DNA from: Zea mays | Taxonomy: Eukaryota; Streptophyta; Magnoliopsida; Poales; Poaceae | Length of the DNA stretch: 64,000 nucleotides | Direction of reading: 5' to 3' | Assembly (NCBI RefSeq): GCF_902167145.1 | Contig: NC_050098.1 | Coordinates: forward strand, 30,126,501-30,190,500 | Part shown: positions 9,581 to 18,643 of the stretch, piece after piece | Position numbering within the stretch: the stretch's first letter is position 1 | Layout of the letters: every line of letters begins with the position of its first letter | Translations under genes and position numbers: made by a program | Notes under the pieces: model-generated | The model's input: the letters and a program-made list of their open reading frames with translations, nothing else | Told to the model about the DNA's origin: nothing | Databases searched by the model: none

Positions 9581-10917
9581 TGAAAGGGAAATGTGCCCTT
9601 GGGCCATTTCTAAGTATTTTGGTGATTTAGTGTCCAACACAAGTGCCTAAGTGTAAAAAGGTGAACAAAGTACAAATCAAGGATAAAGGTATGTTTCTCA
9701 GACTTAGTACATTGTTTTATGGACTAATGTATTGTGTCCTAGTGCTGGAAACAGGAAAAATCCAATTGAAAATGCCTTGGCTCGAGCATCCAAGACTCTG
9801 CTCAGTCTGGGAGCACCGGACTGTCCGGTGGTGCACCGGACAGTGTCCGGTGCGCCAGGCTGGCTCTGGCGAACAGGTTGCTCTCGGGACTTCGACGGCG
9901 GTGTACGGCTATAATTAACCGGACTGTCCGGTGGTGCACCGGACTGTCCGGTGGGCCGTTCACAGGCGAACTCGTCGCTCTCGGGAAACCATCAACGGCG
10001 TACGGCTATAATTCACCGGACTGTCCGGTGTACAACGGACTGTCCGGTGAGCCAACGGTCGGCCGGGCCAACGGTCGGCCGCGCGATCTGCGCGGGACAT
10101 GTGGCCGAGCCAACGGCTAGAAGGGGGCACCGGACTGTCCAGTGTGCACCGGACATGTCCGGTGCGCCAACGGCTCTCAGGCTGCCAACGGTCGACTGCG
10201 CCATTTTTGGAAGGAAATCGGGCACCGGACAATGTCCGGTGTGCACCGGACTGTCCGGTGCGCCAGTCGACAGAAGGCAAGATCTGCCTTCCAGGATTGT
10301 TCTCAACGGCTCCTAGCTGCCTTGGGGCTATAAAAGGGACCCCTAGGCGCATGGAGGATGACACCAAGCATTCCTACAACATTCCTAAGCACCAAGACCT
10401 CGATTCCGCGCATTTGTTTCATTGTGATAGCATATAGAGCTCTAGTGGAGTTGTGAACTCATTGGGTTGTGTTGCGAGCTCTTGTTGCGACTTGTGTGCG
10501 TGTTGACACTTTGATTCTTGTGTCTTGTGTGCGTTACTAATCCTCCCTTGCTCTGTGCTTCTTTGTGAATTTCAAGTGTAAGGGCGAGAGGCTCCAAGTT
10601 GTGGAGATTCCTCGCAAACGGGATTAAGAAAAGCAAGCAAAACACCGTGGTATTCAAGTGGGTCTTTGGACCACTTGAGAGGGGTTGATTGCAACCCTCG
10701 TCCGTTGGGACGCCACAACGTGGAGTAGGCAAGCGTTGGTCTTGGCCGAACCACGGGATAACCACCGTGCCATCTCTGTGATTGATCTCTTGTGGTTATT
10801 GTGTTTTGACTCCTCTCTAGCCACTTGGCAATTATTGTGCTAACGATTAACCAAGTTGTGGCTTAAGTTTCAAGTTTCACAGGATCACCTATTCACCCCC
10901 TCCTCTAGGTGCTCTCA
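9581..10917 (+). repeat. 5' LTR of element B
   Basis: 1337 bp, TGAAAGGG...GTGCTCTCA. It contains the palindromic GGACTGTCC array and a core promoter TATAAAAGGGACC at about 10330, followed by the conserved downstream part of the LTR (about 10350-10917). It is 53 bp longer than the 3' copy because it keeps three short repeat units. Confidence 0.95.
9814..10262. repeat. array of palindromic CACCGGACTGTCCGGTG units upstream of the LTR promoter
   Basis: About ten exact or near copies of the 17-bp palindrome CACCGGACTGTCCGGTG, some with a 2-bp wider centre (GGACAGTGTCC), occur within 450 bp just upstream of the TATA motif. The same array is in every Sirevirus LTR of the window. Placement upstream of the promoter suggests a regulatory role; that is inference. 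Confidence 0.9.
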
Positions 10918-10919
10918 AT

Positions 10920-10932
10920 TTGTATCGGAGTC
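10920..10932 (+). promoter_or_regulatory. primer-binding site of element B (diverged)
   Basis: Three bases after the 5' LTR the sequence is TTGTATCGGAGTC, which matches the initiator-Met tRNA complement TGGTATCAGAGCC (present intact in element D) at all but three positions. Priming may be impaired. Confidence 0.7.
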
Positions 10933-10966
10933 GTTCTCTTCACAAAGGGACTAACCGCCCGAAGAG

Positions 10967-13357
10967 ATGGATCCTAAGGGGAAGGGTATCGTGATCAACG
11001 ATAAAGAGAAGGAATCTTTCGTCAACGAGCCGAAGAATGACAAGCCTACCGACTCGGGCTCGGGCCATAGACGGAAAGATGGGAAGAAGAAGAAGACAAG
11101 GCGCATCAAGGAGATTGTCTACTACGACGACAGCGACGAGTCATCTTCTTCCCAAAAGGACGACGACCACAATGACTACGAGAGAAGGAAACCGGTTAAT
11201 TCGAACTTTTCTTTTGACTACTCTCGTATTCCGCAAAGTACAAATACTCATTTGCTCTCCATTCCACTTGGCAAACCTCCTCACTTTGATGGAGAGGACT
11301 ACGGATTTTGGAGCCACAAAATGCGTAGTCACCTATTCTCTCTCCATCCGAGCATATGGGAGATTGTGGAAAGTGGAATGAAGTTCGATAGCTCGGATAG
11401 TCCTATTTTCATTAATGAACAAATTCATAGAAATGCACAAGCCACTACTGTGTTGTTAGCCTCCTTGTGCAGGGACGAGTACCATAAAGTGAGCGGCTTG
11501 GACAATGCCAAGCAGATCTGGGACACCCTCAAGATTTCTCATGAGGGGAACGACGTCACCTTGCTCACCAAGATGGAGTTGGTGGAGGGTGAGCTTGGAC
11601 GATTCGCGATGATAAGGGGCGAGGAGCCAACCCAAACATACAACTGGCTCAAGACCCTTATCAACAAAATAAGGAGCTACAGAAGCACGCGATGGACGGA
11701 CCACGACGTCGTCCGACTGATGCTAAGGTCCTTTACCGTTCTTGATCCTCATTTGGTGAATAATATTCGTGAGACTCCCAGGTACACCAAAATGTCGCCC
11801 GAAGAAGTCCTTGGAAAATTCGTAAGTGGGCGAATGATGATCAAGGAGGCAAGGTACGTGGACGACGCGTTGAACGGTCCAATCCATGAGCCTCAACCCA
11901 TTGCTCTCAAGGCAATAAGGGGCAAGGAGGCGTTACCTAGCAAGGTAGCGCAAGTTGAGGCGGCAGGGCTAAATGATGAAGAAATGGCCCTCATCATCAA
12001 GCGCTTCAGGACGACGCTTAAGGGTCGCAAGGGACAGCCAAGCAAGACCAAAGCCAAGGGGAAGCGCTCATGCTTCAAATGCGGTAAGATTGGTCATTTT
12101 ATTGCTAACTGTCCCGATAATGAAAGTGACCAGGAACACGGGAGCAAGAGGGAAAAGAAGAAAAATTACAAGAAGGCCAAGGGCGAGGCACATCTTGGAA
12201 AGGAGTGGGATTCGGATTGCTCCTCGTCCGACTCCGACAATGAAGGACTTGCCGCCACCGCCTTCAACAAGTCATCCCTCTTCCCCAACGAGCGTCACAC
12301 ATGCCTTATGGCAAGGGAGAAGAAGGTATGTACTCGAAACTCTACTTATGCTTCTTCAAGTGAGGACGAATCTAGTGATGAGGATGAAATAGATTATTCA
12401 TGTTTATTTAAGGGCCTAGATAGAACCAAGGTAGACAAAATTAATGAATTGATTGATGCCTTGAATGATAAGAATAGGCTTTTAGAAAAACAAGAGGACT
12501 TGTTGTATGAAGAACATGACAAATTTGTAGAAGCACAAAAATCTCATGCCCTAGAAGTTAAGAGAAATGAAATGCTCTCTTGTGAATTATCTTCTTGCCA
12601 TGAGACAATTTCTAGCTTAAAGAACATTAATGATGATTTGAATGCTAAGTTAGAAATAGCTAGTAAATTAACAACTTGTGTAGAAAATGTTGTTATTTGC
12701 AATAGATGTAAAGATTTTGATATTGATGCTTGTAGTGAACACATAGCTTCTATTGCAAAGTTAAATGATGAAATGGCTAGTCTTAATGCCCAACTTAAGG
12801 CTAGCAAAAGTGATTTTGATAAACTAAAATTTGCTAGGGATGCCTACACGGTTGGTAGACACCCCTCAATTAAGGATGGGCTTGGCTTCAAGAGGGAAGC
12901 CAAGAACTTAACAAGCCATAAGGCTCCCATCTCCGCCAAGGAGAAAGGGAAGGCCCCTATGGCAAGTAGTACTAAAAAGAACCATGCTTTTATGTACAAT
13001 GATAGAAGACAGTCTCATAGGAGTTGTAATGCTTTTGATTCACATGCCTATGATTCTTATGCTATGTTTGCTTCCAGTTCTTCCTATATGCATGGTAGAG
13101 ATATGCCTAGGAAAAATATTCATCATGTGCCTAGAAAGAATATTGTTCATGTTCCTAGAAAAGTTATGAATGGTCCCTCTACAATTTATCATGCTTTAAA
13201 TGCTTCCTTTGCTATTTGTAGAAAGGATAGGAAGATAGTTGCTAGGAAATTAGGGGCAAAATGCAAGGGTGATAAAACTTGCATTTGGGTCCCTAAGGAA
13301 ATTGTGACTAACCTTGTAGGACCCAACAAGAGTTGGGTACCTAAGACCCAAGCCTAA
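10967..13357 (+). CDS. gag: element B Gag polyprotein
   Basis: An unbroken 796-codon ORF starts at ATG 10967, the usual MDPKGKG start also found in elements A and D. The N-terminus is charged and serine-rich. Residues about 90-300 form the copia Gag core (KPPHFDGEDYGFWSHKMRSH; NAKQIWDTLKISHEG). A CCHC zinc knuckle, CFKCGKIGHFIANC, lies at about 369-382 for nucleic-acid binding. It is followed by a Lys-rich linker, an acidic Ser/Asp patch and a long coiled-coil-like stretch (about 480-630). The C-terminus ends KSWVPKTQA. Gag should assemble the virus-like particle in the cytoplasm. Length and the extended C-terminal part fit Sirevirus Gag. Gag and pol are in different frames, with the stop at 13355-13357 just before the pol motifs. 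Confidence 0.93.
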   Translation: MDPKGKGIVINDKEKESFVNEPKNDKPTDSGSGHRRKDGKKKKTRRIKEIVYYDDSDESSSSQKDDDHNDYERRKPVNSNFSFDYSRIPQSTNTHLLSIPLGKPPHFDGEDYGFWSHKMRSHLFSLHPSIWEIVESGMKFDSSDSPIFINEQIHRNAQATTVLLASLCRDEYHKVSGLDNAKQIWDTLKISHEGNDVTLLTKMELVEGELGRFAMIRGEEPTQTYNWLKTLINKIRSYRSTRWTDHDVVRLMLRSFTVLDPHLVNNIRETPRYTKMSPEEVLGKFVSGRMMIKEARYVDDALNGPIHEPQPIALKAIRGKEALPSKVAQVEAAGLNDEEMALIIKRFRTTLKGRKGQPSKTKAKGKRSCFKCGKIGHFIANCPDNESDQEHGSKREKKKNYKKAKGEAHLGKEWDSDCSSSDSDNEGLAATAFNKSSLFPNERHTCLMAREKKVCTRNSTYASSSEDESSDEDEIDYSCLFKGLDRTKVDKINELIDALNDKNRLLEKQEDLLYEEHDKFVEAQKSHALEVKRNEMLSCELSSCHETISSLKNINDDLNAKLEIASKLTTCVENVVICNRCKDFDIDACSEHIASIAKLNDEMASLNAQLKASKSDFDKLKFARDAYTVGRHPSIKDGLGFKREAKNLTSHKAPISAKEKGKAPMASSTKKNHAFMYNDRRQSHRSCNAFDSHAYDSYAMFASSSSYMHGRDMPRKNIHHVPRKNIVHVPRKVMNGPSTIYHALNASFAICRKDRKIVARKLGAKCKGDKTCIWVPKEIVTNLVGPNKSWVPKTQA

Positions 13358-13364
13358 ATTTGCC

Positions 13365-16300
13365 TTGGAGGTTTATGCATCCGGGGGTTCAAGCTGGATT
13401 ATCGACAGCGGATGCACAAACCATATGACGGGGGAGAAGAAGATGTTCACCTCCTACGTCAAGAATAAGGATTCCCAAGATTCAATCATATTCGGTGATG
13501 GGAACCAAGGCAAGGTGAAAGGCTTAGGCAAGATTGCAATATCAAATGAACACTCTATCTCTAATGTGTTTTTACTTGAGTCTCTTGGATATAATTTACT
13601 ATCTGTTAGTCAATTATGTAATATCGGATATAATTGTCTATTTACAAATATAGATGTGTCTGTCTTTAGAAGAAGTGATGGTTCATTAGCTTTTAAGGGT
13701 GTATTAGACGACAAACTTTATTTAGTTGATTTTGCAAAAGAGGAAGACGGTCTAGATGCATGCTTAATTGCTAAGACTAGCATGGGCTGGCTGTGGCATC
13801 GCCGCTTAGCACATGTGGGGATGAAGAACCTTCACAAGCTTCTAAAGGGAGAACACGTGATAGGTTTGACTAACGTGCAATTCGAAAAAGATAGACCTTG
13901 TGCAGCTTGTCAAGCAGGTAAATAAGTGGGAGGAGCACATCACAGCAAGAATGTGATGACCACTTCAAGACCTCTGGAGCTACTGCATATGGACCTCTTC
14001 GGACCCGTCGCCTATCTGAGCATAGGAGGAAGTAAGTATGGTCTAGTTATTGTTGATGACTTTTCCCGCTTCACTTGGGTGTTCTTTTTGCAGGATAAGT
14101 CTGAAACCCAAGGGACCCTCAAACGCTTCCTAAGGAGAGCTCAAAATGAGTTTGAGCTCAAGGTGAAGAAGATAAGAAGCGACAATGGGTCCGAGTTCAA
14201 GAACCTTCAAGTGGAGGAGTTCCTTGAGGAGGAGGGGATCAAGCACGAGTTCTCCGCTCTCTACACACCACAACAAAATGGTGTGGTAGAGAGGAAGAAC
14301 AGGACACTAATCGATATGGCGAGGACGATGCTTGGAGAGTTCAAGACCCCCGAGCGTTTTTGGTCGGAAGCCGTGAACACGACTTGCCACACCATCAACA
14401 GGGTCTACCTTCACCGCCTCCTCAAAAAGACTTCATATGAGCTGCTAACTGGTAACAAACCCAATGTGTCTTATTTTCGTGTATTTGGGAGCAAGTGTTA
14501 TATTCTTGTGAAGAGAGGTAGAACTTCTAAATTTGCTCCCAAAGCTATAGAAGGGTTTTTATTAGGTTATGACTCAAATACAAAGGCGTATAGGGTCTTC
14601 AACAAATCATCGGGTTTGGTTGAAGTCTCTAGCGACGTTGTATTTGATGAGACTAATGGCTCTCCAAGAGAGCAAGTTGTTGATCTTGATGATATAGATG
14701 AAGAAGATGTTCCAACGGCCGCGATACGCACCATGGCGATTGGAGATGTGCGGCCTCAGGAACAATTGGAGCAAGATCAACCGTCTTCCTCAACTATGGT
14801 GCAACCCCCAACCCAAGATGACGAACAGGTACCTCAAGTGGAGGCGCATGATCAAGGGGGAGCATAGGATGATCAAGTTGAAGAGGAAGAGGCTCCTCCA
14901 ACCCAAGTTCGAGCGACGATCCAAAGGGATCATCCCGTCGACCAAATATTGGGTGATATTAGCAAGGGAGTAACTACTCGTTCAAGATTAGTTAATTTCT
15001 GTGAGCATTACTCCTTTGTCTCTTCTATTGAGCCTTTCAGGGTAGAAGAGGCCTTGCTAGATCCGGACTGGGTGTTGGCCATGCATGAGGAACTCAACAA
15101 TTTCAAGTGCAATGAAGTTTGGACACTGGTGCCTCGTCCCAAGCAAAATGTTGTGGGAACCAAATGGGTGTTTCGCAACAAACAGGACGAGCAGGGGGTG
15201 GTGACGAGGAACAAGGCTCGACTTGTGGCAAAAGGTTATGCCCAAGTCGCAGGTTTGGACTTTGAGGAGACGTTCGCTCCTGTGGCTAGGCTAGAATCAA
15301 TTCGTATATTGCTAGCATATGCCACTCACCATTCTTTCAGGTTGTACCAAATGGATGTGAAGAGCGCTTTCCTCAACGGGCCGATCAAGGAGGAGGTGTA
15401 CGTGGAGCAACCCCCTGGCTTCGAGGATGAACGGTACCCCGACCACGTGTGTAAGCTCTCTAAGGCGCTCTATGGACTTAAGCAAGCCCCAAGAGCATGG
15501 TATGAATGCCTTAGAGACTTTTTAATTGCTAATGCTTTCAAGGTTGGGAAAGCCGATCCAACTCTTTTCACTAAGACTTGCGATGGTGATCTTTTTGTGT
15601 GCCAAATTTATGTCGATGACATAATATTTGGTTCTACTAACCAAAAGTCTTGTGAAGAGTTTAGCAGGGTGATGACGCAGAAATTCGAGATGTCGATGAT
15701 GGGCGAGTTGAACTACTTCCTTGGGTTCCAAGTGAAGCAACTCAAGGACGACACCTTCATCTCCCAAACGAAGTATACGCAAGACTTACTAAAGCGGTTT
15801 GGGATGAAGGACGCCAAGCCCGCAAAGACGCCGATGGGAACTGACGGACACACCGACCTCAACAAAGGAGGTAAGTTCGTTGATCAAAAAGCATACCGAT
15901 CTATGATAGGGTCTTTACTTTATTTGTGTGCTAGTAGACCGGATATTATGCTTAGCGTATGCATGTGTGCTAGATTTCAATCCGGTCCTAAGGAGTGTCA
16001 CTTAGTGGCTGTGAAGCGAATTCTTCGATATTTAGTCGCTACGCCTTGCTTCGGGATCTGGTATCCAAAGGGGTCTAACTTTGACTTGATTGGATACTCA
16101 GATTCCGACTATGCTGGATGTAAGGTCGATAGGAAGAGTACATCGGGGACGTGCCAATTCTTAGGAAGGTCCCTGGTGTCATGGAATTCTAAGAAACAAA
16201 CTTCCGTTGCCCTATCCACCGCTGAGGCCGAGTATGTTGCCGCAGGACAGTGTTGCGCGCAACTACTTTGGATGAGGCAAACCCTCAGGGACTTTGGCTA

Positions 16301-16562
16301 CAATCTGAGCAAAGTCCCACTCCTATGTGATAATGAGAGTGCTATCCGAATAGCGGAAAATCCTGTTGAGCACAGCCGCACAAAGCACATTGACATCTGG
16401 CATCACTTTTTGAGAGACCACCAGCAAAAGGGAGATATCGAAGTGTTTCATGTTAGCACCGAGAACCAGCTAGCCGATATCTTTACCAAGCCTCTAGATG
16501 AGAAGACCTTTTGCAGGCTGCGTAGTGAGCTAAATGTCTTAGATTCGCGGAACTTGGATTGA
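13365..16562 (+). pseudogene. pol: element B Pol polyprotein with two premature stops
   Basis: A single frame carries protease (IIDSGCTNHMTG), GAG-pre-integrase zinc region (H-x3-H ... CAACQAGK), integrase core (HMDLFGPV, SDNGSEF, QNGVVERKNRTL giving D, D, E), reverse transcriptase ([22 protein letters not shown]) and RNase H ([25 protein letters not shown]), ending DSRNLD. Two stops interrupt it: TAA at 13923-13925, where element D has CAG, and TAG at 14865-14867, also CAG in D. The part after the second stop, with reverse transcriptase and RNase H, is fully open. No ATG marks a pol start, so expression presumably uses frameshifting or splicing from the gag transcript. The copy would need helper functions. 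Confidence 0.93.
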
Positions 16563-16690
16563 ATTGTAGCATACATGTGTTTATGCCTTTGATCATGTTC
16601 ATTCTGCATTTTGTTGCTTATTGTGGTGCTCAAGTTGTACAAACACTCCCTGGACCTCACAAGTCCTTTTTGCAAGTGATGCACATATTT

Positions 16691-17354
16691 AGGGGGAGTT
16701 GTGCTACAACTTGACCCTTTGAGACTAACCATGTACTTGAGTTTGGTTGTTTTAGTCTCAAAGGAGGATTGAAAGGGAAAAGGTGGACTTGGACCATGCA
16801 AGACTTCCACTGCACTCCGATGAAAAGAGTAACTTTTCCAAGTTCATCTTTATCCTCTTATTGCTCATTTGCTCTTAGTTGAAGATTTTGGTGAGGCAAT
16901 AGGGTTAAAGGGCCAAGATTGATCCCGTTTTGGTGCTTGATGCCAAAGGGGGAGAAAATAAAGGCCAAAGCGATAAATGGATCAGCTACCACTTGAGAGA
17001 GATTTTGAAAATAGTAAAATAGAGCTTTTGGTTTGTCAAAACTCTTTTATTGTCTCTCTTGTCAAAAGTTGGCTTCTTATGGGGAGAAATGTTGATTATG
17101 GGAAAAAGGGGGAGTTTTTTAAATCTTGAATCAATTTCTCTTGTAATGACTCTCTTTTATGTTTTAACAAGTATGTTTGACTTAGAGATAGAAATTTGTG
17201 TTTGATTTGCAAAAACAAATCAAGTGGTGGCAAAGGATGATCCATATATGTCAAAATTGAATCAAAACAATTTTGAGTTCTTATTTGAATTGATTTTGTA
17301 CTTGTTCTACTTGCTTTATGTTGTGTTGGCATAAATCACCAAAAAGGGGGAGAT
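16691..17354 (+). promoter_or_regulatory. polypurine tract plus three upstream PPT-like boxes of element B
   Basis: AAAAAGGGGGAGAT abuts the 3' LTR (17341-17354). Three similar boxes precede it: AGGGGGAGTT at 16691, AAAGGGGGAGAAAA at 16945 and AAAAAGGGGGAG at 17103. The 790-bp 3' untranslated region has no other coding content. Repeated PPT-like motifs here are a described Sirevirus feature. Confidence 0.8.
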
Positions 17355-18638
17355 TGAAAGGGAAATGTGCCCTTGGGCCATTTCTAAGTATTTTGGTGAT
17401 TTAGTGTCCAACACAAGTGCCTAAGTGTAAAAAGGTGAACAAAGTACAAATCAAGGATAAAGGTATGTTTCTCAGACTTAGTACATTGTTTTATGGACTA
17501 ATGTATTGTGTCCTAGTGCTGGAAACAGGAAAAATCCAATTGAAAATGCCTTGGCTCGAGCAGCCAAGACTCTGCTCAGTCTGGGAGCACCGGACTGTCC
17601 GATGGTGCACCGGACAGTGTCCGGTGCGCCAGGCTGGCTCTGGCGAACAGGCTGCTCTCGGGACTTCGACGGCGGTGTACGGCTATAATTAACCGGACTG
17701 TCCGGTGGTGCACCGGACTGTCCGGTGGGCCGTTCACAGGCGAACTCGTCGCTCTCGGGAAACCATCAACGGCGTACGGCTATAATTCACCGGACTGTCC
17801 GGTGAGCCAACGGTCGGCCGCGCGATCTGCGTGGGACACGTGGCCGAGCCAACGGCTAGAAGGGGGCACCGGACTGTCCGGTGCGCCAACGGCTCTCAGG
17901 CTGCCAACGGTCGACTGCGCCATTTTTGGAAGGAAATCGGGCACCGGACAATGTCCGGTGTGCACCGGACTGTCCGGTGCGCCAGTCGACAGAAGGCAAG
18001 ATCTGCCTTCCAGGATTGTTCTCAACGGCTCCTAGCTGCCTTGGGGCTATAAAAGGGACCCCTAGGCGCATGGAGGATGACACCAAGCATTCCTACAACA
18101 TTCCTAAGCACCAAGACCTCGATTCCGCGCATTTGTTTCATTGTGATAGCATATAGAGCTCTAGTGGAGTTGTGAACTCATTGGGTTGTGTTGCGAGCTC
18201 TTGTTGCGACTTGTGTGCGTGTTGACACTTTGATTCTTGTGTCTTGTGTGCGTTACTAATCCTCCCTTGCTCTGTGCTTCTTTGTGAATTTCAAGTGTAA
18301 GGGCGAGAGGCTCCAAGTTGTGGAGATTCCTCGCAAACGGGATTAAGAAAAGCAAGCAAAACACTGTGGTATTCAAGTGGGTCTTTGGACCAGTTGAGAG
18401 GGGTTGATTGCAACCCTCGTCCGTTGGGACACCACAACGTGGAGTAGGCAAGCGTTGGTCTTGGTCGAACCACGGGATAACCACTGTGCCATCTCTGTGA
18501 TTGATCTCTTGTGGTTATTGTGTTTTGACTCCTCTCTAGCCACTTGGCAATTATTGTGCTAACGATTAACCAAGTTGTGGCTTAAGTTTCAAGTTTCACA
18601 GGATCACCTATTCACCCCCCCCCCTCTAGGTGCTCTCA
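17355..18638 (+). repeat. 3' LTR of element B
   Basis: 1284 bp, TGAAAGGG...GTGCTCTCA. By eye it differs from the 5' LTR by about ten substitutions. It lacks 19-, 16- and 20-bp pieces, each equal to about one local repeat unit in or beside the palindrome array, and has a longer C run near its end. Confidence 0.95.
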
Positions 18639-18643
18639 AAGGT

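Larger units (their letters stand above)
9581..18638 (+). mobile_element. Sirevirus-type Ty1-copia retrotransposon B (young, nearly intact)
   Basis: The element is 9058 bp, with LTRs at 9581-10917 and 17355-18638, a degenerate PBS, one long gag ORF, pol, and several polypurine motifs. It sits inside element A pol, flanked by a perfect 5-bp TSD, AAGGT (9576-9580 and 18639-18643). The two LTRs differ by about ten substitutions and three small repeat-unit deletions, so insertion is recent. Gag is open. Pol keeps every catalytic motif but has two in-frame stops. It is the best-preserved element in the window. Confidence 0.95.

Noticed and set aside
9814..10262. CRISPR-like array
   Set aside because: The repeats are short palindromes with irregular, partly repeated spacing inside a plant retrotransposon LTR. 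No spacers of uniform length and no cas genes.
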